Shown here piece by piece: positions 45,738-54,879 of a stretch of 64,000 nt of DNA. This DNA comes from Vibrio sinensis (lineage in GTDB: Bacteria > Pseudomonadota > Gammaproteobacteria > Enterobacterales > Vibrionaceae). The stretch is from the NCBI RefSeq assembly GCF_003605645.1, contig NZ_QVMU01000001.1, positions 620,001 through 684,000 of the forward strand. Direction: 5' to 3'. The notes below the pieces were generated by a model. It was not told where the DNA came from and made no database searches. It saw only the letters and a list, made by a program, of their open reading frames with translations. Made by a program: the position numbers and the translations under genes. The stretch's first letter is position 1. Each line of letters begins with the position of its first letter.

Positions 45738-47504
45738 ATGATAAATGCCTATAAAAGTACAAAATTATCATTATCCCTTTGTATTGCGTTAGCATTGTGC
45801 GGAACCGCCAACGCTAATGTAACTGATAAAGATATATCAAATGACCAAGCCACTACTGATGATGTGGTTTCTTATGGCTTAGGACTTAAAGGCCAGCGCT
45901 ATAGCCCACTGACAAAAATTAACGGTGAGACTGTTAAAGAAATGCGCCCAGTTTGGGCTTTTTCATTAGGTGGTGAAAAACAACGTGGACAAGAATCTCA
46001 ACCTCTGATCAAAGATGGCGTGATGTATATTACGGGTTCTTATTCACGCATGTACGCTATCGATGCTCGCACTGGTGAAGAGCTGTGGCAATACGATGCT
46101 CGTTTACCTGATGGCATTATGCCTTGTTGTGACGTCATCAACCGTGGCGCGGCACTGTACGGTGATTTAGTCATTTTTGGCACTCTGGATGCAAAAATTG
46201 TTGCACTCAACAAAGATACGGGCAAAACCGTATGGAAAAAGAAAGTTGCCGACTATAAAGCAGGTTACTCAATCACTGCAGCACCAATTATCGTAAAAGG
46301 TAAAATCATTACCGGTGTTTCTGGTGGTGAATTTGGTATCGTCGGCAAAATTACCGCTTATGATGCGACGAATGGTCAACTCGTCTGGGAACGTCCGACC
46401 GTTGAAGGCCATATGGGCTATATCTGGAAAGATGGCAAAAAAATCGAGAATGGCATTTCAGGCGGTAAAGCCGGACAAACTTGGCCTGGTGACTTGTGGA
46501 AGTCTGGTGGTGCAGCACCATGGAATGGTGGTACCTATGATGAAGAGGTTGATTTGCTCTTCTTTGGCACAGGTAACCCTGCCCCATGGAACTCCCACTT
46601 ACGTCCAGGCGATAACTACTTTTCTTCTTCCCGTTTAGGTATCGACCCAGATACCGGTAAAATCGAATGGCACTTCCAGACCACACCAAATGATGGCTGG
46701 GATTATGATGGGGTGAATGAGCTAGTCTCTTTCAACTACCAAGACAACGGTAAAACCGTTAAAGCAGCAGCAACGGCTGACCGTAATGGCTTCTTCTACG
46801 TACTAAACCGTGAAAATGGCGACTTTATCCGTGGGTTCCCATTTGCCGACAAGATCACTTGGGCGTCAGGCCTCGATGACAATGGACGTCCTATTTTTGT
46901 CGATGAAAATCGTCCGGGTAACCCTGCAGATTCCGCTGATGGTAAAAAAGGGAACACTGTCGTTACCGCTCCTTCTTTCCTCGGCGGTAAGAACTGGATG
47001 CCAATGGCATACAGCAAAGATACTGAACTATTCTACGTACCAACCAATGAATGGGAAATGGACGTTTGGAATGAACCTGTAGCGTACAAAAAAGGTGCGG
47101 CCTACATAGGTGCGGGTTTCACCATCAAAGCGATTAATGAAGATTATATTGGTGTACTCCGTGCTATCGATCCTAAGTCAGGCAAAGAAGTATGGCGTTA
47201 TAAAAACTACGCTCCTCTTTGGGGTGGTGTTTTAACTACCGCAGGCAACCTCGTATTCATGGGTAATCCTGAGGGCTACCTACTCGCATTCGATGCTAAA
47301 ACCGGTGAAGTTCAATACAAATTTAATACGGGTTCAGGAATCGTAGGTTCACCTGTCACATGGGAAATGGACGGTGAACAATATGTTTCTGTACTTTCTG
47401 GCTGGGGTGGCGCAGTTCCACTTTGGGGGGGTGAAGTTGCAAAACGAGTTAAGCATTTCAACCAAGGTGGTACAGTATGGACATTCAAACTACCTAAAAG
47501 TTAG
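45738..47504 (+). CDS. exaA: PQQ-dependent alcohol dehydrogenase (methanol/ethanol family), lanthanide-type signature
   Basis: 588 aa with a signal peptide ([17 protein letters not shown]); periplasmic eight-bladed propeller quinoprotein. The adjacent-cysteine ring Cys130-Cys131 ([10 protein letters not shown]) sits over PQQ. Metal ligands fit Glu198 (SGGEFG) and Asn280 (GTGNPAPW). Catalytic Asp322 lies in WDYDG; the extra Asp324 two residues later is the mark of lanthanide-using XoxF/PedH-type enzymes, where calcium enzymes have a non-acidic residue such as Ala. C-terminal tryptophan-docking repeats include [15 protein letters not shown]. It oxidises primary alcohols, passing electrons to cytochrome c. 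The symbol marks family and context; metal preference is inferred. Confidence 0.93.
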   Translation: MINAYKSTKLSLSLCIALALCGTANANVTDKDISNDQATTDDVVSYGLGLKGQRYSPLTKINGETVKEMRPVWAFSLGGEKQRGQESQPLIKDGVMYITGSYSRMYAIDARTGEELWQYDARLPDGIMPCCDVINRGAALYGDLVIFGTLDAKIVALNKDTGKTVWKKKVADYKAGYSITAAPIIVKGKIITGVSGGEFGIVGKITAYDATNGQLVWERPTVEGHMGYIWKDGKKIENGISGGKAGQTWPGDLWKSGGAAPWNGGTYDEEVDLLFFGTGNPAPWNSHLRPGDNYFSSSRLGIDPDTGKIEWHFQTTPNDGWDYDGVNELVSFNYQDNGKTVKAAATADRNGFFYVLNRENGDFIRGFPFADKITWASGLDDNGRPIFVDENRPGNPADSADGKKGNTVVTAPSFLGGKNWMPMAYSKDTELFYVPTNEWEMDVWNEPVAYKKGAAYIGAGFTIKAINEDYIGVLRAIDPKSGKEVWRYKNYAPLWGGVLTTAGNLVFMGNPEGYLLAFDAKTGEVQYKFNTGSGIVGSPVTWEMDGEQYVSVLSGWGGAVPLWGGEVAKRVKHFNQGGTVWTFKLPKS

Positions 47505-47561
47505 TCGGTTATTTTGAGTAAGTTCCCTTAATAGGCGTACTCAATTAATAGATTTAACCAT

Positions 47562-47588
47562 AAGGACTGCACTCTGCGGTCCTTTTTT
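47562..47588 (+). terminator. Rho-independent terminator after exaA
   Basis: AAGGACTGCA (47562-47571) pairs with TGCGGTCCTT (47575-47584), one G-T wobble, followed by a T-run. Confidence 0.85.
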
Positions 47589-47629
47589 AGTTTGGCTAAA
47601 CCAAACTTAAATCCAATACTATTTTGAGA

Positions 47630-47652
47630 ATACTTCCCCCCTCCTAAAGTAT
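47630..47652. promoter_or_regulatory. C6-centred inverted repeat upstream of exaC
   Basis: ATACTT-CCCCCCTCCTA-AAGTAT: six-base arms around an 11-base centre starting with six C, the same spacing and centre start as the exaA element at 45652-45674. A candidate binding site for the alcohol-oxidation regulator (ErbR-like protein at 61012-61668 or another factor). Confidence 0.5.
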
Positions 47653-47796
47653 GAGTTTTTTTGTGCCAAGGAAGCATGTTGTGTCTCGTTTCTCCAGACT
47701 ACTATGAGTCTATCAGGTGCTTTGGACAACCCAGAGCGAATAAAAACAGACCATGGAAAGAGTCAAACTCTAGTGGGTCTAGATTCGAGGTGACAT

Positions 47797-49317
47797 ATGA
47801 TTTATGCATATCCGGGTAGCGACAACTCTGTCGTTTCTTTTAAAGCACAGTATGAAAACTTTATTGGTGGCAAATGGGTTCCACCGGTAAAAGGTGCTTA
47901 TTTTGGTAACACCACTCCGGTAACTGGTGAAGAGTTTTGTAAGATTCCTCGTTCATGTTCACAAGATATCGAACTTGCACTAGACGCAGCTCACGCTGCG
48001 AAAGATGCATGGGGAAGCACTTCTGTACAAGAGCGCTCTAACATCCTTTTGAAAATTGCAGATCGTATTGATGCAAACCTAGAAGCGCTTGCAGTCGCTG
48101 AAACTTGGGATAACGGCAAAGCTGTACGTGAAACTCTCGCGGCCGATGTGCCACTTAGCTCGGACCATTTCCGTTACTACGCAGGCTGTATTCGTTCTCA
48201 AGAGGGTACGCTGTCTGAAATCGATAAAGACACTGTTGCATACCACTACCATGAGCCGCTAGGCGTCGTCGGTCAGATTATTCCATGGAACTTCCCTCTG
48301 CTAATGGCAGCGTGGAAAATCGCTCCAGCACTAGCTGCGGGTAACTGTATTGTTCTTAAACCAGCAGAGCAAACACCTGCAAGTATTCTCCTATTAATCG
48401 AACTAATCGAAGATCTCCTGCCAGCGGGCGTTCTTAACGTCGTAAATGGTTTTGGTAGAGAAGCGGGTGAAGCTCTAGCCACCAGCACACGTATCGCGAA
48501 AATTGCGTTCACGGGTTCAACTGCTGTTGGTGAACACATCTTAAAATGTGCTGCTGAGAATATGATCCCATCAACGGTTGAACTAGGCGGTAAATCACCA
48601 AATATCTATTTCAGTGATGTCACTCAACACGAAGATGACTATCTAGAAAAATGTGCAGAGGGTTTTGTTCTTGGTTTCTTCAACCAAGGCGAGGTTTGTA
48701 CCTGCCCATCTCGCGCTTTAATCCAAGAAGATATTTTTGACCAATTTATGGAAAAAGTACTTCAGAAAGCCAACGCAATTGTCCGTGGCAACCCGTTAGA
48801 TACAACAACCATGGTCGGTGCTCAGGCTTCTCAAGAACAGTTCGACAAAATCATGGGTTACTTGAACATCGGTCGCCAGGAAGGTGCAAAAGTACTCACT
48901 GGTGGTGACCAAGAAACATTGGGCGATTCGCTAGGCAACGGCTACTACATTCAGCCAACTATCCTACAAGGTGATAACTCAATGCGTATTTTCCAAGAAG
49001 AAATTTTTGGTCCAGTTATCGCGGTAACAACATTTAAAGATGAGGCAGAAGCCCTTGCGATTGCTAATGACTCAGCATACGGCTTAGGTGCTGGCGTTTG
49101 GACTCGTGATTCAAACCTAGCTTATCGTATGGGTCGTGGCATCCAAGCTGGTCGTGTTTGGACTAACTGTTACCACCTCTACCCTGCACACGCTGCTTTC
49201 GGTGGCTATAAGAAGTCAGGTATCGGTCGTGAAACGCACAAAATGATGCTAGATCACTACCAACAAACGAAAAACCTACTCGTGAGCTACAGCACTAGCC
49301 CACTAGGCTTCTTCTAA
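47797..49317 (+). CDS. exaC: NAD-dependent aldehyde dehydrogenase (acetaldehyde dehydrogenase, ExaC/AcoD type)
   Basis: 506 aa, no signal peptide, cytoplasmic. Motifs are [44 protein letters not shown], the general base in [12 protein letters not shown], and the nucleophile in [18 protein letters not shown]. The C terminus [41 protein letters not shown] is characteristic of the ExaC/AcoD/AldB group. It oxidises the aldehyde made by the quinoprotein. It lies between terminators and so is probably monocistronic, with its own promoter and a C6-centred repeat shared with exaA. Confidence 0.94.
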   Translation: MIYAYPGSDNSVVSFKAQYENFIGGKWVPPVKGAYFGNTTPVTGEEFCKIPRSCSQDIELALDAAHAAKDAWGSTSVQERSNILLKIADRIDANLEALAVAETWDNGKAVRETLAADVPLSSDHFRYYAGCIRSQEGTLSEIDKDTVAYHYHEPLGVVGQIIPWNFPLLMAAWKIAPALAAGNCIVLKPAEQTPASILLLIELIEDLLPAGVLNVVNGFGREAGEALATSTRIAKIAFTGSTAVGEHILKCAAENMIPSTVELGGKSPNIYFSDVTQHEDDYLEKCAEGFVLGFFNQGEVCTCPSRALIQEDIFDQFMEKVLQKANAIVRGNPLDTTTMVGAQASQEQFDKIMGYLNIGRQEGAKVLTGGDQETLGDSLGNGYYIQPTILQGDNSMRIFQEEIFGPVIAVTTFKDEAEALAIANDSAYGLGAGVWTRDSNLAYRMGRGIQAGRVWTNCYHLYPAHAAFGGYKKSGIGRETHKMMLDHYQQTKNLLVSYSTSPLGFF

Positions 49318-49331
49318 ATTACCAAGAGCTG

Positions 49332-49363
49332 GGCTCTCAAACTTTGGTTTGGGAGCCTTTTTT
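49332..49363 (+). terminator. Rho-independent terminator after exaC
   Basis: GGCTCTCAAAC (49332-49342) pairs with GTTTGGGAGCC (49347-49357), one wobble, loop TTTG, followed by six T. Confidence 0.9.
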
Positions 49364-49400
49364 GCTTCTAAGCGTTATTGTCAATGATTAGGGCGTTAAC

Positions 49401-51551
49401 ATGAGCATTTTAAAATGGATATGGATAACGGTTTGGCACTCTCCTAATTTCAACTTTCGCTTTCTTCTTCTATTCCTCATCCCTTTTTTTACCTTAGCGG
49501 ATAATGATACAACTGAAATTCCTAGCGGTGTCGCGCAACTCTTTCCTAGTGCCACACGTATTGGTGCCATTGATCAACAATTTCCCGTCATCCCCGTTTA
49601 TCAGCTTAATGAACTACTCGGTTACGTATTTGAAACCGACCCACTGACTGACTTTATTGGTTTTTCTGGTGAGTCTATCAACCTACTAATTGGTCTAGAT
49701 ACTGATGGTGTTATAAACGGCGTAAAGATGTTAAAGCATCATGAACCTATTTTTTTGCATGGCTTAGGTGAACAAGCGATGCTGCAATTTATTGAACAAT
49801 ACCCAGGACACTCAGTTAAAGAACGCTTCATTATTGACGGCAAAGATAAGATTTCGAAGCAAGCCACCTATTTTGATGGCGTCACTAGAGCAACCGTTTC
49901 GGTATTGGTTATCAACGACACCATCATAGCCTCGGCATTAAAAGTGGCGAGAGCTAAGTTAGAGGGCTTCGTGGCAAGCGCTCCATATGAAATTCGCCAA
50001 GACTTATTTCGCCCTCTTAGCTTTGATGAACTAATAAAAAATGGTTACCTCAAACACTGGCAAACATCCCCCGACTTTAAAAATAACTTGTCTGATGAAG
50101 TGATTGATGAGATCGATCAACTCACCCAAGACGAGCGCCCGTTTGTTGATCTCTATTTCGGTTTTGCCAATATACCTATCGTAGGTAGAAATCTATTTAG
50201 CGAACAAGAATATCAACGTTTATTAGAAAACATGAAGCCGGGAGAACACGCATTAGTATTACTTAATCGAGGTCAATACTCATTCATTAGTGACGACTTT
50301 ATTCCTCAAACCATATCAAGTCGCCTGAGCGCCTCGCAAGATGATTTTCCTGTCGAGATTCGAGATATCGACTTTTACAGTTTTAGCGAGCCTACATTTA
50401 ATCTCGCTACTCCTGAGTTTGATGATATAAAAATATTCTCTGTGAAGTCTCAATCTGGTTTTGAACTCCATAGGCCGTTTGATATCAGCCTATCTCTTTA
50501 TTATAACCAATCTTTCTTAACTCAAAATCAACATAAATTCGAGTTTATAGTTGACCTACCTAACGCATTATTTAAGAAACAACGACAACATGCAGATACG
50601 GAAGAACGTCAGCCTTTATGGCTAACTATTTGGCAAGGCCGCCAAACCGAAATTATCATTTTAACCCTCTATCTATGCTTACTCACTGTTATATTCATTA
50701 AGCAAAAAACATTGGCGTCTTACGCTAACCTTACTCATATTATCCGAAATTTATCACTGCTATTTATTGTCTTCTTCATTGGTTTTTATAGCCAAGGACA
50801 ATTATCTGTCGTTAATATTTACACCCTATTGCTTTCAATAGTGAAAGGGTTTCAGGTAGAAGTCTTTTTACTAGACCCCATTATTTTCATTCTCTGGGTG
50901 TTTGTTTTTATCTCTCTATTTTTGTGGGGACGTGGATTATTTTGTGGCTGGCTATGCCCATTTGGCGCGCTGCAAGAATTTATGGGACTATTCGCCAACA
51001 AACTAAAAATAAAACAGATCAAACTTTCACCTCGTATCCATCAATTAGGCCGCAAACTAAAATACCTGATTTTATTCACACTCGTTGCCACCGCGTTTTA
51101 TTCACTTCGCTGGGCAGAGAACATGGCTGAAGTCGAACCATTTAAAACCGCTATTACACTCAATTTCGTTCGCTATTGGCCGTTCACCCTTTATGCCGTT
51201 GCTCTATTGCTGATTAGCTTAAAAATTCATAAGTTCTATTGTCGCTATCTATGCCCTTTAGGCGCTGGTCTCGCAATTCTCGGACGATACCCTTTAATCA
51301 AAGGGCTTATTAGACGAAAGGAGTGTGGAAACCCTTGCCACCTTTGTCGCACTAAAAAATGTGGTATTGATGCGATCCAGCAAGATGGCACGATTCACTA
51401 TGGTGAGTGTATTCAATGTTTCGAGTGCTTAGTCACCATTGAAAGCCCTAGCCAATGCGTGGTTAACAAGTATGGTAAAAAGCGAAAAACATCACGTTCA
51501 ATAGAAAAACGTACTGACGAATTAGCAATAAAATGTGAGGTAAGTGATTAA
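49401..51551 (+). CDS. NosR/NirI-like membrane flavoprotein with 4Fe-4S sites
   Basis: 716 aa. After an N-terminal hydrophobic segment comes a periplasmic FMN-binding domain with DGVTRATVS, fitting the flavinylation motif; Thr165 is the expected FMN ester site. Several transmembrane helices follow from about residue 415, then two polyferredoxin-type membrane motifs (CGWLCPFGALQEF and CRYLCPLGAGLAILGR) and cytoplasmic cysteine clusters (CGNPCHLCRTKKC; CIQCFECLV). This layout matches NosR/NirI and related extracytosolic electron-transfer proteins. Located between exaC and pqqA it probably moves electrons across the membrane for quinoprotein function. Direction and partner are unknown; no ApbE flavin transferase is in the window. 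Confidence 0.88.
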   Translation: MSILKWIWITVWHSPNFNFRFLLLFLIPFFTLADNDTTEIPSGVAQLFPSATRIGAIDQQFPVIPVYQLNELLGYVFETDPLTDFIGFSGESINLLIGLDTDGVINGVKMLKHHEPIFLHGLGEQAMLQFIEQYPGHSVKERFIIDGKDKISKQATYFDGVTRATVSVLVINDTIIASALKVARAKLEGFVASAPYEIRQDLFRPLSFDELIKNGYLKHWQTSPDFKNNLSDEVIDEIDQLTQDERPFVDLYFGFANIPIVGRNLFSEQEYQRLLENMKPGEHALVLLNRGQYSFISDDFIPQTISSRLSASQDDFPVEIRDIDFYSFSEPTFNLATPEFDDIKIFSVKSQSGFELHRPFDISLSLYYNQSFLTQNQHKFEFIVDLPNALFKKQRQHADTEERQPLWLTIWQGRQTEIIILTLYLCLLTVIFIKQKTLASYANLTHIIRNLSLLFIVFFIGFYSQGQLSVVNIYTLLLSIVKGFQVEVFLLDPIIFILWVFVFISLFLWGRGLFCGWLCPFGALQEFMGLFANKLKIKQIKLSPRIHQLGRKLKYLILFTLVATAFYSLRWAENMAEVEPFKTAITLNFVRYWPFTLYAVALLLISLKIHKFYCRYLCPLGAGLAILGRYPLIKGLIRRKECGNPCHLCRTKKCGIDAIQQDGTIHYGECIQCFECLVTIESPSQCVVNKYGKKRKTSRSIEKRTDELAIKCEVSD

Positions 51552-51661
51552 GTTTAGGACCATTGTCGTCCGTTTTTCCACCCAAAGTATAATGTTTTAA
51601 TTGTTTGCCAACTCTTATATTGGAATCAGTGACACAAAACACAACAACGGAGGAACAAGCT

Positions 51662-51733
51662 ATGTGGACCAAACCAAAATTTGAAGATATGCGTCTAGGT
51701 TTTGAAGTTACGCTTTACATCAGTAACCGCTAA
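51662..51733 (+). CDS. pqqA: PqqA, precursor peptide of pyrroloquinoline quinone
   Basis: A 23-codon gene reading [20 protein letters not shown] then SNR. Glu15 and Tyr19 form the conserved E-x3-Y pair that PqqE cross-links and that becomes PQQ. The length and the [10 protein letters not shown] core match PqqA from other gammaproteobacteria. A strong GGAGG site lies nine bases before the ATG. It is followed by a hairpin that would limit read-through into pqqB, so the peptide can be made in excess of the enzymes. Confidence 0.96.
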   Translation: MWTKPKFEDMRLGFEVTLYISNR

Positions 51734-51738
51734 AGTCG

Positions 51739-51770
51739 AATCCCCGTAATCTCAGATTGTGGGGATTTTT
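51739..51770 (+). terminator. Attenuator-like hairpin between pqqA and pqqB
   Basis: AATCCCC (51739-51745) pairs with GGGGATT (51761-51767) and encloses AATCT/AGATT (51748-51752 with 51754-51758), followed by TTTTTAT. pqqBCDEF have no other evident promoter, so this is likely a partial terminator. Confidence 0.75.
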
Positions 51771-51823
51771 ATCCCAAACTATAGATAACTTCAGCCCCAT
51801 CTATTTATTAGGACACTTACGCC

Positions 51824-52741
51824 ATGCATATTCTTATTCTAGGCTCGGCAGCAGGCGGAGGTTTTCCACAATGGAACTGCCATTGTGACAACTGTGCCGG
51901 TGTACGAAACGGGAAAATCAAAGCTCAGCCTCGCACTCAATCCTCAATTGCTGTTAGTTCAGATGGAGAACACTGGGTTTTAATTAACGCATCTCCTGAC
52001 ATTCGCCAACAACTTAATCAATCACCACAGCTTTGGCCAAATGACGCTAAAAGAGGAACCAAACTTAAAGCCGCTATTCTTACTGACAGTCAAGTCGATC
52101 ACACAACTGGCTTACTTACGTTAAGAGAGGGCTTACCACTTCCTGTTTACTGTACTCAAGTTGTTCATGAAGATTTAACCACCGCCTACCCACTTTTTAA
52201 CCTATTAAGTCATTGGCATGGTGGTCTTCAGCACCATTTAATTAGTGCGGACTATCAAGCTCCATTTGAAGTAGAGCAAGTCTCTGGCCTTATCTTTTAT
52301 CCTGTTCCTTTGGAATCTAATGCGCCGCCATACTCCCCTTATCGTGACGATATCGTTCCAGGAAATAATATTGGCCTAAAAATAGTCGATACCTCTTCCC
52401 GCAAATCGCTGTTTTATGCTCCCGGCATCGTCAAAACAAACGCTCTAGTCGAATCTATGTTAGCGGATGCAGAGTGTGCGTTGATTGATGGGACACTGTG
52501 GCTAGATGACGAGATGATTCAAAATGGTTTTAGTCAGAAAACCGGAGCTGATATGGGGCATATGCCCGTGAATGGTGAACATGGTTCTGTCGCTCTTCTA
52601 AAACGATTTGATATTAAAAGAAAGATTCTGATTCATATTAACAATACCAACCCTATCTTGAATGAAGAATCATCGGCCCACCAATATGTCCTTGATAGCG
52701 GTGTAGAAATCGCAACAGATGGCATGGAAATAACAATTTAG
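51824..52741 (+). CDS. pqqB: PqqB, metallo-beta-lactamase-fold PQQ biosynthesis protein
   Basis: 305 aa, standard length. It begins [24 protein letters not shown], the PqqB signature, and carries [16 protein letters not shown], a modified metal-binding motif of the metallo-beta-lactamase fold. Later conserved pieces are [10 protein letters not shown] and [16 protein letters not shown]. PqqB hydroxylates the tyrosine-derived ring of the cross-linked intermediate. Cytoplasmic. First enzyme gene after the pqqA attenuator. Confidence 0.97.
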   Translation: MHILILGSAAGGGFPQWNCHCDNCAGVRNGKIKAQPRTQSSIAVSSDGEHWVLINASPDIRQQLNQSPQLWPNDAKRGTKLKAAILTDSQVDHTTGLLTLREGLPLPVYCTQVVHEDLTTAYPLFNLLSHWHGGLQHHLISADYQAPFEVEQVSGLIFYPVPLESNAPPYSPYRDDIVPGNNIGLKIVDTSSRKSLFYAPGIVKTNALVESMLADAECALIDGTLWLDDEMIQNGFSQKTGADMGHMPVNGEHGSVALLKRFDIKRKILIHINNTNPILNEESSAHQYVLDSGVEIATDGMEITI

Positions 52742-52749
52742 AGGTGACA

Positions 52750-53499
52750 ATGCAGCCTTGGACAAAAGAAGAGTTTGAACAAAAACTTAGGGAAAAAAGT
52801 GCACTTTATCATATCCATCACCCTTTCCACATCATGATGCACAATGGTGAGTGTAGTGTTGAACAAATCCGTGGTTGGGTCGCCAACCGCTTTTACTATC
52901 AAATCAATATTCCAGTCAAAGACGCAGCAATTCTAGCAAACTGTCGTGATATTAAAACTCGCCGTGAATGGATTCAGCGTATTTTAGATCACGATGGATC
53001 TATCCAAGAAGAGACATTGGGCGGAATTGAAGCATGGCTGAACCTTGGTGAAGCCGTCGGCCTCACACGCCAAGATATGTTAGATGAAAAGTACATTCTA
53101 CCAGGAGTACGGTTTGCCGTTGATGCCTATGTAAACTTCGCACGCCGCGCCACGTGGCAAGAAGCTGCATGTTCATCTCTCACCGAAATGTTTGCGCCAG
53201 AGATCCATCAAAGCAGACTCAATAGCTGGCCGAGTAATTACCCTTGGATAAAACCTGAGGGTCTCGAGTATTTTCAAATGCGACTCTCACAGGCGAGACG
53301 AGATGTCAGTCATGGGTTGGCTATCACCTTAGATCATTTCACCACCCGCGAACAGCAAGAGCATGCACTTAATATTCTTCAATTCAAACTCGATATTTTA
53401 TGGTCAATGCTTGATGCCATGACGATGGCTTACCAGTACGAACGTCCACCCTATTCGCATGTTGATGATCGGCCAAACTATCACAAAGGGATATTCTAA
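52750..53499 (+). CDS. pqqC: PqqC, pyrroloquinoline-quinone synthase
   Basis: 249 aa from the ATG at 52750 with GAGG just upstream; a GTG at 52744 overlaps that ribosome site. The all-helical PqqC fold is shown by [46 protein letters not shown], with [13 protein letters not shown] and [21 protein letters not shown]. The His, Tyr and Arg residues of the active site are retained. It catalyses the final ring closure and oxidation to PQQ without a cofactor. It starts eight bases after pqqB and shares TAATG with pqqD. Confidence 0.97.
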   Translation: MQPWTKEEFEQKLREKSALYHIHHPFHIMMHNGECSVEQIRGWVANRFYYQINIPVKDAAILANCRDIKTRREWIQRILDHDGSIQEETLGGIEAWLNLGEAVGLTRQDMLDEKYILPGVRFAVDAYVNFARRATWQEAACSSLTEMFAPEIHQSRLNSWPSNYPWIKPEGLEYFQMRLSQARRDVSHGLAITLDHFTTREQQEHALNILQFKLDILWSMLDAMTMAYQYERPPYSHVDDRPNYHKGIF

Positions 53500-53771
53500 T
53501 GACCACATCACAAGCAGCACCACAGATGAATCCTTTATTTCGTTTGCAGTTCGAACAGGCGCAAAGTTGTTACGTACTGCTTTATCCTGAGGGCATGGTA
53601 AAACTCAACGATAGCGCCGCAGAAATACTCAAGAAGATTGATGGTAACAACACCATTGATCAGATCCTTGTCTTATTGCAGCGGCAATTCCCACAGGTGG
53701 GTGACATTCGTGATGATATCGAAGAATTTTTAAGTGTTGCTCAACAAAAGAAATGGATTCGCTATGTCTAA
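53499..53771 (+). CDS. pqqD: PqqD, PqqA-binding chaperone (RiPP recognition element)
   Basis: 90 aa, family length. The winged-helix RiPP-recognition pattern is visible: [55 protein letters not shown] followed by [19 protein letters not shown]. It binds PqqA and presents it to PqqE. The ATG overlaps the pqqC stop, and its end overlaps pqqE by 8 bases, so the two proteins are translationally coupled but not fused. Confidence 0.96.
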   Translation: MTTSQAAPQMNPLFRLQFEQAQSCYVLLYPEGMVKLNDSAAEILKKIDGNNTIDQILVLLQRQFPQVGDIRDDIEEFLSVAQQKKWIRYV

Positions 53772-54879
53772 ACAAGCTTCCGTTGGCCCACCTTTTTGGC
53801 TACTCGCTGAGTTAACCTACGAGTGTCCACTCCACTGTTCTTATTGCTCAAATCCGACTGACTTAGGTAGCCGAGAGCAAGAACTCTCTACAGAAGCATG
53901 GTTAGATGTATTGACTCAGGCTCGAAAAATGGGCTCGGTACAACTCGGTTTTTCCGGTGGTGAACCGCTGCTGAGAAAAGACCTAGAGCAACTCGTTGAG
54001 CATGGTCGAAATCTTGGTTTTTATACCAATCTCATTACCTCTGGAATTGGTTTAACCGAGAAACGTATCAAACAACTCAAAACTGCTGGTTTAGACCATA
54101 TTCAAATCAGCTTTCAAGCAGCGGATCCTGAACTTAATGACGCAATTGCAGGGCGTGGTAATGCATTCAAACAAAAGCAAAAGATGGCGGAAATCGTTAA
54201 GGCTGAGGGCTACCCGATGGTACTTAACTTTGTCATCTCAAAACAAAACATCAGCGAAATTCCGCAAATCCTCGCGTTAAGCCGTGAACTAAAAGCCGAC
54301 TATGTCGAGCTAGCGACTGCTCAATATTACGGATGGGCGTTCGATAATCGAGACCACTTATTACCCAGCAAAGATCAGCTGGAATGGGCAGAGTCTGTGG
54401 TAAATGAAGTTCGAGCAAAGCAAACTGATAGCGATCCTCATTTTATTTTTGTTACACCCGATTATTATGAAGATCGCCCCAAAGCTTGTATGAACGGATG
54501 GGGAAGTACATTTTTAACCGTCACACCTGATGGCAGTGCCCTCCCTTGCCATAGCGCCAAGATTCTTCCATTAACGTTTCCCAATGTGACACAAAAAACA
54601 CTTGATGATATTTGGCATAAAGACTTCTCGTTCAATCACTTTCGAGGTGATGATTGGATGCCACAACCTTGCCAAGGATGTGATGAAAAAGAAAAAGACT
54701 TCGGTGGCTGTCGTTGCCAGGCTTACATGTTGACCGGAGACATGAACCGTACCGACCCTGTTTGTAGCAAGTCAGAGGACCACCACTTAATAGCTCAAGC
54801 TATTGAACAAGCCAATCAACCCACAAAACCGATTAAGCAACGTAAACGCATTGCGGACATCGCGACATTAAAGTTATGA
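53764..54879 (+). CDS. pqqE: PqqE, radical SAM peptide cyclase
   Basis: 371 aa from the ATG at 53764 (the frame is open to 53734, but [21 protein letters not shown] is the natural start). The radical SAM cluster motif is CPLHCSYC near residue 20, with the SAM motif [14 protein letters not shown]-terminal SPASM cysteines for auxiliary clusters lie in [24 protein letters not shown] and [18 protein letters not shown]. It forms the Glu-Tyr carbon-carbon cross-link in PqqA. Overlaps pqqD and is followed by pqqF with a 4-base overlap. Confidence 0.97.
   Translation: MSKQASVGPPFWLLAELTYECPLHCSYCSNPTDLGSREQELSTEAWLDVLTQARKMGSVQLGFSGGEPLLRKDLEQLVEHGRNLGFYTNLITSGIGLTEKRIKQLKTAGLDHIQISFQAADPELNDAIAGRGNAFKQKQKMAEIVKAEGYPMVLNFVISKQNISEIPQILALSRELKADYVELATAQYYGWAFDNRDHLLPSKDQLEWAESVVNEVRAKQTDSDPHFIFVTPDYYEDRPKACMNGWGSTFLTVTPDGSALPCHSAKILPLTFPNVTQKTLDDIWHKDFSFNHFRGDDWMPQPCQGCDEKEKDFGGCRCQAYMLTGDMNRTDPVCSKSEDHHLIAQAIEQANQPTKPIKQRKRIADIATLKL

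Noticed and set aside
53499..54879. Possible pqqD-pqqE fusion from overlapping frames
   Set aside because: The genes are in different frames with an 8-base overlap and separate start codons; this is ordinary translational coupling.
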